This document shows positions 25,820 through 34,294 of a stretch of 64,000 nucleotides of DNA, piece by piece (the stretch's first letter is position 1; the number at the start of each line of letters is the position of its first letter). The translations under genes were made by a program, and so were the position numbers. The notes under the pieces are model-generated. The model did no database searches. It saw only the letters and a program-made list of their open reading frames with translations, and was not told where the DNA came from. Source of the DNA: CAZCZZ01 sp964503335 (GTDB lineage Bacteria > Verrucomicrobiota > Kiritimatiellia > CAIVKH01); contig CAZCZZ010000008.1 in the NCBI GenBank assembly GCA_964503335.1, positions 1-64,000 of the forward strand, in the 5' to 3' direction.

Positions 25820-26569
25820 ATGAAGCGAATCGATTTTGTGATTTGCGGTACCCAGAAGGGCGGCACGACGGCGCTTCACACGATGTTGGAGTCTCATCCG
25901 GACGTCGGCATGGGATCGACCAAGGAAATCCACTACTTCGATGACGACGGCAGATTCTCCGGTGGTGACCTGACGTACGAGGAGTATCACGCGCACTTTA
26001 CGTGGAACGGCGCGGCGCATCTTCGCGGTGAGACCACGCCAATCTACATGTACTGGGAACCCGCTCCGCGCAGGATGATGGAATACAACCGGGATCTGCG
26101 TTTGATCGTGATGCTCCGCAATCCCATCGACAGGGCATTCTCCCATTGGAACATGGAGCGCAATCGCAATGCTGAACCGCTGGAGTTTGCCGACGCCTTG
26201 CGCGCGGAGCCGGAGCGACTGAAGCGCGAGCGGTCCGGGCAGCACCGCGTGTTTTCCTATGCTGATCGCGGGCGATATGCACGGCAGCTCCAACGTCTCT
26301 GGGCCTTCTTCCCCCGCGAGCAGGTCCTTGTGCTCAAGAGTGAGTCCTTTCGCGAAGATCCCGGAAAAGGATTTGATGATGTATGTCGCTTCCTTGGACT
26401 TCGACAAATTCCCGCCAGCCCGCCGGCCAATCCCAATAGGGGGACCTACTCCTCGCGTATCGGGCAACGCGAGGAGCGCATGCTCGGCGATTTGTTTGCC
26501 GATGAGGTGCGACAGGTTGAAGATCTGCTGGGCTGGGATTGTAGTGACTGGAGGACGTCCAGCCCTTGA
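25820..26569 (+). CDS. Sulfotransferase domain protein
   Basis: 249 residues. The 5' phosphosulfate-binding loop is GTQKGGTTALHTML and the 3' phosphate site is LIVMLRNPIDRAFSHWNME, both typical of PAPS-dependent sulfotransferases related to heparan-sulfate enzymes. KEIHYFD, following the first loop, also fits. A GTG at 25811 in frame is an alternative start only 2 bases after the ZIP-like gene. The acceptor is unknown; cell-surface polysaccharide is likely in view of the sulfotransferase-glycosyltransferase fusion 8 kb away. Confidence 0.88.
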   Translation: MKRIDFVICGTQKGGTTALHTMLESHPDVGMGSTKEIHYFDDDGRFSGGDLTYEEYHAHFTWNGAAHLRGETTPIYMYWEPAPRRMMEYNRDLRLIVMLRNPIDRAFSHWNMERNRNAEPLEFADALRAEPERLKRERSGQHRVFSYADRGRYARQLQRLWAFFPREQVLVLKSESFREDPGKGFDDVCRFLGLRQIPASPPANPNRGTYSSRIGQREERMLGDLFADEVRQVEDLLGWDCSDWRTSSP

Positions 26570-26636
26570 GTCAGTCATCGCTCGCGACCGAGAATGCCCT
26601 CGACATGTTTTCGTACCGCTGACATGTATTGAGCCC

Positions 26637-27023
26637 ATGCGCTCACGTCGTTTCATCGCGTTCATGCTGGCCGCCGTCCTTCTCGGTGGTCACTGGGCTG
26701 CGCTGCAGTCGATCGCCTGGGCCGGTATGCTCGTTGCCCGCGTGCAAGTCATGAGCGTCAAGAAGGCCATTGAGACAACCTTTGATGGCGATCATCCGTG
26801 CTCCATGTGCAAGGCCATCAAGAAGGCGAAATCGTCGGAGCAGGAGCAGCAGAAACAGGACGCAACACCAAGCGACCCGGTGCGGCTTCCGCAGGCCATC
26901 CTCGCGTCGTCGCCGCACCTCCTTCAGCCGATGTGGACACGCAATATGCGATCCATGGAAGATTCAGACGTCCTCACGATAGACCTTGAGCCGACAGTTC
27001 CCCCTCCTCGAAGCGCAGCCTAG
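26637..27023 (+). CDS. Small secreted or membrane-tethered protein with a C-x-x-C motif
   Basis: 128 residues. MRSRRFIAFMLAAVLLGGHW and the next residues form a signal peptide or anchor. After it lies GDHPCSMCKAIKKAK with Cys55 and Cys58 preceded by His53, then a charged Gln/Glu/Lys-rich linker and a Pro-rich tail. H-x-C-x-x-C could bind a metal or be redox-active, but with three residues of context this is inference. No named family is recognised. It precedes the secreted protein, pseudopilin and COX1-like genes by one hairpin. Confidence 0.65.
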   Translation: MRSRRFIAFMLAAVLLGGHWAALQSIAWAGMLVARVQVMSVKKAIETTFDGDHPCSMCKAIKKAKSSEQEQQKQDATPSDPVRLPQAILASSPHLLQPMWTRNMRSMEDSDVLTIDLEPTVPPPRSAA

Positions 27024-27047
27024 CTTCAGATTCCTGTCGTTTGAACC

Positions 27048-27076
27048 GGTAGAGAACCCCAAGGGGTTCCTCTACC
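27048..27076. promoter_or_regulatory. Hairpin between the C-x-x-C protein and the Met-rich protein genes
   Basis: GGTAGAGAACCCC and GGGGTTCCTCTACC pair over about 13 bp with a one-base bulge and a minimal AA loop. There is no T-tract, so it is not an ordinary terminator. It may attenuate or protect mRNA ahead of the next gene, whose GGAGG ribosome site is at 27093-27097. Confidence 0.6.
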
Positions 27077-27106
27077 AAACTATCGTTTTCCTGGAGGTTT
27101 CTTCCT

Positions 27107-27904
27107 GTGAGAAGAATCTGTCTTTTCGTGCTTATTACGCCGCTTGCTGTTCAAGCGGCCACCCTGACGTCTGTTCCCATGCAGGGCGGCATGCTTATGC
27201 CGATGATCTCCTACCAGGAGAGTCTTGGGAAACTGCAGGTGATGATGCCCCCGGAAACGCCGGAGCTGACACCGCTATTGATTAGCAACCCCAACGATAC
27301 CTTTGACCCGCTCGATCCGTGGTTCGACACGCTCGACCCGGGTCGCCAAGGCCAGGGTTTCAGCCGCCGGTATGGCTTCGTCATGGATGCCATGGCCGAT
27401 GATCTGCCGCCGGACACAGCCATCTGGATCCGTCGTCTCTCAGGGTCGCCTGAGGTGTCGGCTTACCGCTACTCGGGAAGCGCACCGAAGGCATGGGAGC
27501 CGATCTTCGGAACCGGTGGCACATCAAACGCCATGTACTGGAACGGCATGATGTTCCATCCGGCCTTCGCGGCGATACCGGGTACGAATGTCTACACGGT
27601 GACGTACGAGGCCTATCTGGTCGATACGACGACGGGTTCCGAGATACCGAATACGGGAACCGGTCCGATGGTGTTCAACTGGACCACGATACCGGATGGA
27701 AGACCCGACGTGAGCATGGCCCTCAGGGCTGTCATCGGCTGGTCCACATCGATCACCAACTACGCGGTTGAGCAGGCGACATCGCTGACCATTGGCGACT
27801 GGACTCTGGTCACGAACCAGCCCGTCGTCGTGGACGGACACAATGCCGTCCTGCTGGAAACCGGGCAGGCCGGGAAGGTGTATCGCATGCGGCGACTGCC
27901 CTGA
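27107..27904 (+). CDS. Secreted Met-rich protein of unknown function
   Basis: 265 residues from a GTG start with GGAGG placed 9-10 bases upstream. A signal peptide (to about residue 17) is followed by a methionine-rich stretch with Met25, 29, 31, 33, 46 and 47 (PMQGGMLMPMISY), of the kind that can bind Cu(I). The centre has YWNGMMFHPAFAAIPG and YTVTYEAYLVDTTTGSE, a beta-rich layout reminiscent of secreted metal-associated proteins in PVC bacteria. The C-terminus (VEQATSLTIGDWTLVTNQP..YRMRRLP) resembles the short C-terminal module common on verrucomicrobial secreted proteins. It directly precedes the pseudopilin. Function not known. Confidence 0.75.
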   Translation: MRRICLFVLITPLAVQAATLTSVPMQGGMLMPMISYQESLGKLQVMMPPETPELTPLLISNPNDTFDPLDPWFDTLDPGRQGQGFSRRYGFVMDAMADDLPPDTAIWIRRLSGSPEVSAYRYSGSAPKAWEPIFGTGGTSNAMYWNGMMFHPAFAAIPGTNVYTVTYEAYLVDTTTGSEIPNTGTGPMVFNWTTIPDGRPDVSMALRAVIGWSTSITNYAVEQATSLTIGDWTLVTNQPVVVDGHNAVLLETGQAGKVYRMRRLP

Positions 27905-27919
27905 CCGGTGACCACGATC

Positions 27920-28639
27920 ATGGCCACGCTGCTATGGAAGAAGCGCGGGACTTCCGGCGACTCGCCGGGAGCCCGCGAGGCTTTCACCCTTATCGAACTC
28001 CTGGTCGTCATCACGATCATCGGCATGCTTGCCGCTCTCATCGGCCCTGCGATCGCCCGCGGGCTGACTGCCGCCCGCGCTACGCAGTGTTCCGGCAACC
28101 TGCGGCAGCTTGCCATCGCCGTCGGCCTCTACGCCGATGATGCCAACGACTTCTTTCCGCGGAGCCAGCACTCAGCCTTTTCGCACAGGGACATTCCGTG
28201 GGAGCGATCGATCGCTCCGTACCTGGGATCATCCACGACAAGCTGGCGGGACTTGCTGCAGGGCGTCTACGTGTGCCCGTCCGATTCGCGGGCACAGACC
28301 ATGGGATATGGGCTCAACGTCTATATGGAGCTGGGCCCGGACGACGACTACGAAGGCAAGCCGGACACCTGGCGGCGACGCATGGACATACCCATGCCGG
28401 AGAGCACGATCCTCTTTGCAGAGAACGCAAGCGCGGCGGACCACATCATGCCGAACTTCTGGACCTCGCCGCGCGATGCCGAGGATGTGGATGCCGGGCG
28501 ACATGGCGGAGAGGCGAACTATGCGTTTGTCGACGGACATGTTACGCTCTTCGAGTTTTCGAATACGTTTTCTTCCGCCGTCGACCGCTGGAATCCGGGC
28601 AAGAATTACATGTTGAACCAGAAACAGGATGCTCCATGA
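27920..28639 (+). CDS. Type II pseudopilin-like protein with H-X9-DG motif
   Basis: 239 residues. A short basic leader precedes the prepilin motif REAFTLIELLVVITIIGMLA with the conserved Glu five residues after the Phe start of the mature form. The soluble domain ends in HGGEANYAFVDGHV, the H-X9-DG signature of pseudopilins abundant in Planctomycetes, Verrucomicrobia and Lentisphaerae. A GTG at 27908 is an alternative start. The stop overlaps the next start codon (ATGA), so this protein is translationally coupled to the COX1-like protein, an uncommon partner. Confidence 0.9.
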   Translation: MATLLWKKRGTSGDSPGAREAFTLIELLVVITIIGMLAALIGPAIARGLTAARATQCSGNLRQLAIAVGLYADDANDFFPRSQHSAFSHRDIPWERSIAPYLGSSTTSWRDLLQGVYVCPSDSRAQTMGYGLNVYMELGPDDDYEGKPDTWRRRMDIPMPESTILFAENASAADHIMPNFWTSPRDAEDVDAGRHGGEANYAFVDGHVTLFEFSNTFSSAVDRWNPGKNYMLNQKQDAP

Positions 28640-30135
28640 AAACCACTACACTGACGCAAGAATCCATGATCGCGACAGACCAGGACTGGAAATCCATACC
28701 GGTCGCGTCGTTTCTCACAAACACATCGCCAGGGCATATGGCCAAGTGGCACCTCCTGCTGGCCTTGTTTTTCGGGGCGGTCGCCGTCATCGCCGCCGCG
28801 GCCCTTCGCGTTGAGCTGCTATCGCCAGCGCTTAACGCCATGCAGCCGCGCACGTTCGGGGCGCTACTGACGTTGCACGGGACGCTGCTCGTCTACTTCG
28901 TGGCCTTTCCCGCGTTTCCGGGAATCCTGGGTCACGCGATGTTGTCTGCCGTGCCCGGCTACCGGAGCGCATTCCCCAGGCTGGCGCCGCTGTCGTGGCA
29001 GCTTCTGGCGCTAGGCGGCGCGATCGTTCTCTCCGGATTCGTGATGGGTGGATCCGAAGTCGGGTGGAGTTTCGATGCGGCATTTAATGGTCGTTTTGAC
29101 CAGCCCGGAGTCATCTCCATGGCGGGCGGAGTGCTCATCGCGGCCATTGCCATCGTGATCCTCGCCGTGGAGGCGATCGTTTCAGGCGTGATGATGCTCC
29201 GCGAACCGCAGCGGACCTCCCGATCACTCCCTCTCGTGCTCTCATCCCTTTGTGGGGCATGCATCATGGTCTTTGCAGCTCCGATCCTTGCCACGTGCAT
29301 GGTTTCCATCCTGGCGGACGCCGTGTGGGGTCTTTCGCTCTTTCAGGTCGATGCGGGGGGTGATCCGCTCCTTTTCCTCGCGTTCATGCGTGCATTCCTT
29401 GTGCTGGTCCCGGGAGCCCTGCTGATCCAGGCCTTCGGCGTCGCCTTTGATGTGATCATCCAGCGCTGCCAGGTGCGCGAGCTGCCGCGCCTGCTGCTTC
29501 CCCTGATGGCGGTCATGACCTTGCTCACGCTGTCGGGTCCGTTCTGGGGCGGCTACTTCCTCCGGGATGCTGCAGCTTCGTCGCCTTCGACCATGGCCGG
29601 CATGAGCGCGCCATACCTCATTCTCAGTATCCTGATGCTGATCCAGCTTCAGCGCGTCATGCGAAGCGGGTTGAAGAAGGTCGACGCGCCGCTGATCTAT
29701 GCCCTGGGTTTCTTTGTCACCCTGATCGAAGGGCTGGGGGCTGGCATGCTCCTGTCGCTCGCCTATGGAGGCGATTATCTCAATGGCACATTGTTCGTGA
29801 CGGCACAAATGCACCTTGTCGTGCTTGCCGTCCTCGGCATGGGTTTCATCGCCGGCTTGTATGCATGCTGGCAGCGTCTCACAGGCCGCGTGGCTTTGGA
29901 CTTCCCCTCAAGGCTCGGAGCCCTGCTCGTTATCGGCGGGACGCAGCTTACCTTTGTTCCGATGATGGCCCTGGGCTTCCGGGGTGCATCCTTCCGGGCC
30001 AACGCCTATCCCGGCGAGTTCCAGATCCTGCAGGTGATGATCACAGCCGGTTCGACGATCTTGATCGCGGGCCTCGCGATCGCCGCGTTGACCCTGCTCG
30101 TATCGAGGAAGTCTTCCCGGTTGGCGGCTACTTGA
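28636..30135 (+). CDS. COX1-like membrane protein without the oxygen-reducing centre
   Basis: 499 residues with about 12 membrane helices, clearly homologous to heme-copper oxidase subunit I. TM2 reads LTLHGTLLVYFVAFPAF with the low-spin heme ligand His81. AFPRLAPLSWQL and GGDPLLF also match. In TM6, where HPEVY should follow GDP, the aligned residues run V256-L-V-P-G260, so a CuB His and the cross-linked Tyr are gone. No His-His pair is found in TM7. In TM10, A-H-F-H becomes A-Q-M-H: the high-spin heme His is Gln391, while the low-spin His393 stays. The protein should bind one bis-His heme but cannot reduce oxygen in the known way. It is coupled to the pseudopilin gene. Confidence 0.85.
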   Translation: MKTTTLTQESMIATDQDWKSIPVASFLTNTSPGHMAKWHLLLALFFGAVAVIAAAALRVELLSPALNAMQPRTFGALLTLHGTLLVYFVAFPAFPGILGHAMLSAVPGYRSAFPRLAPLSWQLLALGGAIVLSGFVMGGSEVGWSFDAAFNGRFDQPGVISMAGGVLIAAIAIVILAVEAIVSGVMMLREPQRTSRSLPLVLSSLCGACIMVFAAPILATCMVSILADAVWGLSLFQVDAGGDPLLFLAFMRAFLVLVPGALLIQAFGVAFDVIIQRCQVRELPRLLLPLMAVMTLLTLSGPFWGGYFLRDAAASSPSTMAGMSAPYLILSILMLIQLQRVMRSGLKKVDAPLIYALGFFVTLIEGLGAGMLLSLAYGGDYLNGTLFVTAQMHLVVLAVLGMGFIAGLYACWQRLTGRVALDFPSRLGALLVIGGTQLTFVPMMALGFRGASFRANAYPGEFQILQVMITAGSTILIAGLAIAALTLLVSRKSSRLAAT

Positions 30136-33100
30136 CTGTAACGCTGTAGTCGGCGTGGTTGTTGTTGTCCCAAGACGCTACACCCGCATCGTCGGTCAGC
30201 TCCACGGCGTACTTGATGACCGTGCCTGCGGAATGGCTGCCGAGGCTTGCGCTCCACACGTCGTTGTTGCCGCTCACGCCGGTCCTTGTCATGGCCGTTG
30301 GTTTCCAGGTCGTTCCGCCATCTGCGCTGTACACCATGGCAGCCTTTGCGGCGCCGCCCTGTGGCCAGGTTTCGACGGATACCAGCATTTCCTCGTCGGC
30401 GCTGACATCCGACGCCGCGCCGTGGTCAACGCGAAGGCAGAAGAAGGCCTTTTCGCCGCCGCTCACCGTGCGGGTCGTGGAGTTGGATGACGCAGCAAAC
30501 TGATCCACGGCAGTCCATGCCATCAGGTTCGAGCTCATGCAGACTGAATAGGTCACACCGTTCTTCAGGGTCTCCAGCGACAGGGACACCCGGTTGTCTG
30601 CCTGTTGAACCGCACTGCGAACGCCGGGTCGCTTGGTGCTGAAGTTCCGTGTGCTGCCATACCATTTCAGCGACGAGATGCGCTCATTCACGACGGCCGT
30701 GAAGTTGCTGCCGCCGTTGTTGGACCAGACTTCGATGCCGTCGGCATCGGCAACGTTCAGGGCATACTTCACGGTGGTCTTCGCCGCAAACTTGCCCAGC
30801 TTGACGTTCCAAAGGTCACCTTGCGTATTCGTACCGTTGCGCGACAGGGTTGCGGCCTTCCACGTAGCACCGTTGTCGGTGGTGTACACCACCGCTCCCG
30901 TAACGCCCGCCTTGAGCGGCCGCGACTCGATGTTCAGCCAGAGGTCCTCGTCAGAGTCGATTTCACCATTGGGCGGCCAGTGATACGTGTTCCCCGCAAA
31001 GCTCACGGGCGTGATGTTGGAATTGACCTTCACACTGAAGTTGCTCCCGCCGTTGTTGGCCCAGACATCGCCGTTGTCGCCGGAGAGTTTCAGCGCGAAT
31101 TTCACGGTCTTGGAACTCCCGAACGTTCCAAGGTTTGCGTTCCAGGCATCGTTCTGTCCCTTCTTGCCGTTAGGGGCGAGTGCCTTGTTGGTCCACGTTG
31201 TGCCGCCGTCCGCGGAGAATACAACCTCGCCTTCCACGGCGGCGCCTTGCGGATACGACTCGATATCGACCCAGAGATCCTCGCCCACATCCAGTTGTCC
31301 CGCCGCGGGGAAGTGCGCCGTGTTGCCGACCCACGCGAGGATTTTCCCGGTCTTGCCGCAGCCCTTGATGTCCACGACCCAGTTCATATTGCCGTTGTTA
31401 TCGTATGTGGGCGCGGGCGTCTTCTCGTCGTGGAACCAGAACGTCACGTCGTTCGTGGCGTTCGTGATGCTGTAGGAGAACTGCCACGTGTCGCCGTTCT
31501 TCGTCATGGCGCGGTCGATGATGTCCTTGTTGCCGTCGCGACCGATGCCGATATGGATCTGGCCGACGGCGTTGGAGAGCGGGCCACGGCCCGGTTTGTA
31601 GTTGATGAAGAACTGCGTCTTCGAGCAGGACGTTTCGACGACGGACTTCGCGCCGCCCGCGATGAAAATCTTCACGCCCTTGCTGCCGACGCTGACCGAC
31701 AGCTTGCCGCCTGAGACGGTGGCGCTTTCCTGCGGGTCGAGCATGTTGACGTACTTCGTGCCGTCGGGTTTGCCGACTGAAGGCGTGCAGGATTTCTGGG
31801 ACCAGTCGGTGTTCAGCACGACGAGCGCTTCCTCGCCGTTGAGGGCGCGCGTATAGGCGTACAGGCCTTTGCCGTCTTCCTGCCAGCGGGTGTTGAAGTC
31901 ACCGCGCGTCAGGCAGGGATGAGCCGTGCGAAGTTCATTCAACTTCTTGATGAAGGCGTAGAGATCGCTCTGCTTGAAATTGTCGCCCCACGCGTTGCCG
32001 GGCTGGTACCCGTAATCGAACATGCACTCGCGCTGGTAGTCGCCGTCCTCGGACCCGTTGTTGCGCTTCCAACCCTGGTTGAAGCCCTGCTCCGTGCCGT
32101 AGTAGAGGCAAGGCACCGGCGTCGCCGTGTAGAGGTAGGCGAGGGCGGCTTTCAGCTTGGTATTCCACGAATCTCCGCATTCCAGCGCGATGCGGTCCAC
32201 ATCGTGGTTGTCCATGAAGCTGACGAGGTTGTTCTGCCCTGCGCCGTACACGCCGATGTTTCCGCGGCGCTCGCTCAGCTTCTTCGTGCCCTGCTCGTAG
32301 GCGAAGACTTCCTTGATGGTGAGTTGCATCGGGAAGTAGAGCGCGGAGTTCATGCCGTAGCCGGACTTGCAGTGCTCGGCGACGTTGTTGTCGTTGTAGT
32401 CGAAGTTCTCGCCGAAGAGGATGAAGTTGTTCTTTCCGAGCGACGCCGCGTGTTTGCGCATCGCATCGGCCCACGGCTGGAGGAAGGCATCCTTCTCCAC
32501 GTGCTTGATCGCATCGACACGGAATCCGTCGCAGTCCGTGGCATCGATCAGGTTCTTGAACGCGGCGGTGAGGTGGTCGCGGACGAAGGGATCTTCCGTC
32601 TTCAGGTCATCGGTGCCGACGAACTGTCCGTTGAGCGCCTGCCAGTAGTCGCCGTAGTTCACGATCTTGCCGTTGTTGTGGAAGTACTTGAGGTCGTTGA
32701 GCGGCCACGCGTGCTTCTTGTCGCTCCACCATCGCAGGTCGCCTCCACCGAAGGCGTGGTAGTAGCCATCCTTGCCGTCGCCGAGTCCGTTTAGGTCGGC
32801 CATGTGGTTGATGACGACGTCGAGGATGATGTACATGCCGCGCCCGTGCGCATCGTCGATCAGGTTCTTCAGTTCCTGAAAGGTTCCGAACATCGGTTCG
32901 ACGCGGTAGAAGTCGGACGGGTGATACGCGTGGTAGGGGGCGTAGCGTTTGTCGGATCCCTGTTCGTTGATCTGCACACCGGAGATCCAGACGGCCTTGA
33001 CGCCCATGCCCTGCAGGTAGTCGAGCTTGTCCTGCACGCCCTTCCAGTCCCCGCCCATCGCATAGTGTCGGTAGCTGTCGGTCGTGTACCAACCGCGGAC

Positions 33101-33334
33101 GTTGTTGTTGAGCTTGTTGCCGTCGTTAAAGCGGTCGGTGAACAGCTGGTACATGTTCACATCGCGCCAGTCAGCCGGGCTGGGAAAGTAGGAGTACCCG
33201 GCGTTCCCGGTCTTGCGCGACGAGAGGAAGAAGTCGTCGGCTGCATCGACGGGGGAAGTCGTGAAGAGAATTGTGGAGACGGCCGCCCACCGGAGGAATT
33301 GCATCGATTTCACGTTCTTGCCCTTTCCATTCAC
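30128..33334 (-). CDS. Secreted GH13 alpha-amylase with starch-binding-type repeats
   Basis: 1068 residues with a signal peptide (cleavage near Ala31). The GH13 barrel shows all four conserved regions: DVVINH, GFRVDAIKH with nucleophile Asp274, FGENFD with acid/base Glu309 and FMDNHDVDR with Asp378. A C-terminal beta domain is followed by three modules of about 105 residues that resemble CBM25/26, each with D-G-G-T-T-W-like and N-N-G-G-S-N-F-like motifs. The third is split by about 70 residues of another module (SSNLMAWTAVDQF). It probably degrades starch or glycogen outside the cytoplasm. The 3' end overlaps the COX1-like gene by 8 bases, tail to tail. An operator-like palindrome lies about 50 bases upstream. 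Confidence 0.95.
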   Translation of the reverse strand: MNGKGKNVKSMQFLRWAAVSTILFTTSPVDAADDFFLSSRKTGNAGYSYFPSPADWRDVNMYQLFTDRFNDGNKLNNNVRGWYTTDSYRHYAMGGDWKGVQDKLDYLQGMGVKAVWISGVQINEQGSDKRYAPYHAYHPSDFYRVEPMFGTFQELKNLIDDAHGRGMYIILDVVINHMADLNGLGDGKDGYYHAFGGGDLRWWSDKKHAWPLNDLKYFHNNGKIVNYGDYWQALNGQFVGTDDLKTEDPFVRDHLTAAFKNLIDATDCDGFRVDAIKHVEKDAFLQPWADAMRKHAASLGKNNFILFGENFDYNDNNVAEHCKSGYGMNSALYFPMQLTIKEVFAYEQGTKKLSERRGNIGVYGAGQNNLVSFMDNHDVDRIALECGDSWNTKLKAALAYLYTATPVPCLYYGTEQGFNQGWKRNNGSEDGDYQRECMFDYGYQPGNAWGDNFKQSDLYAFIKKLNELRTAHPCLTRGDFNTRWQEDGKGLYAYTRALNGEEALVVLNTDWSQKSCTPSVGKPDGTKYVNMLDPQESATVSGGKLSVSVGSKGVKIFIAGGAKSVVETSCSKTQFFINYKPGRGPLSNAVGQIHIGIGRDGNKDIIDRAMTKNGDTWQFSYSITNATNDVTFWFHDEKTPAPTYDNNGNMNWVVDIKGCGKTGKILAWVGNTAHFPAAGQLDVGEDLWVDIESYPQGAAVEGEVVFSADGGTTWTNKALAPNGKKGQNDAWNANLGTFGSSKTVKFALKLSGDNGDVWANNGGSNFSVKVNSNITPVSFAGNTYHWPPNGEIDSDEDLWLNIESRPLKAGVTGAVVYTTDNGATWKAATLSRNGTNTQGDLWNVKLGKFAAKTTVKYALNVADADGIEVWSNNGGSNFTAVVNERISSLKWYGSTRNFSTKRPGVRSAVQQADNRVSLSLETLKNGVTYSVCMSSNLMAWTAVDQFAASSNSTTRTVSGGEKAFFCLRVDHGAASDVSADEEMLVSVETWPQGGAAKAAMVYSADGGTTWKPTAMTRTGVSGNNDVWSASLGSHSAGTVIKYAVELTDDAGVASWDNNNHADYSVTVK

Positions 33335-33381
33335 CCGACTTCCTTCCCCCGGCAGCCCGTCGGTCCCTTAACGAGATACCC

Positions 33382-33401
33382 GGTAAAACGCTTTTGTTAA
33401 G
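33382..33401. promoter_or_regulatory. LacI-type operator-like palindrome upstream of the amylase gene
   Basis: GGTAAAACGCTTTTGTTAAG, with core AAAACGCTTTT, lies 48-67 bases before the amylase start. It resembles the AARCGYTT core bound by LacI-family regulators. A perfect version, TAAAACGTTTTA, precedes the carbohydrate-binding protein at 50397. No LacI regulator is encoded in the window. Confidence 0.45.
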
Positions 33402-33468
33402 ACTTTGTACCGGTTTAATGCGGCCAGAGCTTGACCCCTTGTTCGTCGAGCCCTTACAAGCGGCAACG

Positions 33469-34164
33469 ATGTGGAAATTCATCCAGCGGCTGCTCGCCTT
33501 CTTCGGCCTTATCCTTCTCACGGCACTGGCCCTTTGCTTCACGCACTATCCCTGGCGTGCGTATCGTTGGCTGGGGACAGACGCCGCGGTGATGCCCGAG
33601 GAGCCGGACGTGATCGTGATGCTCGGTGGAGGCGGCATCCCGAGCGAGTCGGGCCTGATGCGCAGTTACATGGTTTCGGAAGCGGCCCGCCAGTATTCGA
33701 ATGCCCTGGTCGCTGTGGCGATGCCCGACACCAACGACATCTCGTCCGTGCGCCTGAAGGATGAGTTGATCCTGCGCGGCATCAAGGCCGAGCGGATTGT
33801 CTGGGAGGACCGTGGACGCAACACGCGCGAGCAGGCCTTGCGATTGCGTGACATGCTCTATGCAGACGGTGCCGACCCGATCGTTCTCCTTGTCACATCG
33901 CCAGCTCACTTGAAGCGATCCATGCTGACTTTTCGAAAGGCGGGTTTCACACAGATCTTCGCGGTGACCGAGTTCGGCGTCTCGATCAAGACGGATCTCG
34001 AGTACGACGATCAGGACCTGGGCTCAAACCCGATCGTCCCCATGCCCGACATCGGCAGCAACGTCATTCTCCGCTACCACTTCTGGAACAACCTGGGCTT
34101 GGAAGCCCGTCTCGTTCACGAATGGGCGGCACTCGTCTACTACCGCCTCATGGGCTGGATCTAG
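33469..34164 (+). CDS. DUF218 / YdcF-SanA-type membrane protein
   Basis: 231 residues. An N-terminal membrane helix (about 8-25, LLAFFGLILLTALALCF) is followed by a DUF218 domain: DVIVMLGGGG, then the conserved acidic-Asn region WEDRGRNTREQALRLRDML and VTSPAHLKRSMLTF. SanA/ElyC-type relatives affect envelope polymer metabolism and permeability; the reaction is poorly defined. An in-frame ATG at 33418 would add 17 residues. It is divergent from the amylase gene. Confidence 0.85.
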   Translation: MWKFIQRLLAFFGLILLTALALCFTHYPWRAYRWLGTDAAVMPEEPDVIVMLGGGGIPSESGLMRSYMVSEAARQYSNALVAVAMPDTNDISSVRLKDELILRGIKAERIVWEDRGRNTREQALRLRDMLYADGADPIVLLVTSPAHLKRSMLTFRKAGFTQIFAVTEFGVSIKTDLEYDDQDLGSNPIVPMPDIGSNVILRYHFWNNLGLEARLVHEWAALVYYRLMGWI

Positions 34165-34179
34165 AGCATCTTGGAATAC

Positions 34180-34266
34180 TGTAGCCGCGACACCCTGTTG
34201 CCGCGCTCTTGGTGATACACGCCGGCGCCTTCGACTTGCTCAGGCCGGGCGAGTGTCGTGGCTACA
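34180..34266. repeat. Intergenic palindrome, TGTAGCCGCGACAC family
   Basis: TGTAGCCGCGACAC (34180-34193) pairs with GTGTCGTGGCTACA (34253-34266) with one mismatch. It lies between the convergent DUF218 and glycosyltransferase genes. A shorter relative (CTGTAGCCGGGG) occurs at 39498-39530. Confidence 0.75.
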
Positions 34267-34294
34267 ACCCAGCTCAATTCTCTCTAGCGGCCTG

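Noticed and set aside
28198..28635. Upstream extension of the COX1-like frame to 645 residues
   Set aside because: It is antiparallel in frame only to the pseudopilin coding sequence; the ATG at 28636 overlaps the pseudopilin stop and gives a normal N-terminus.
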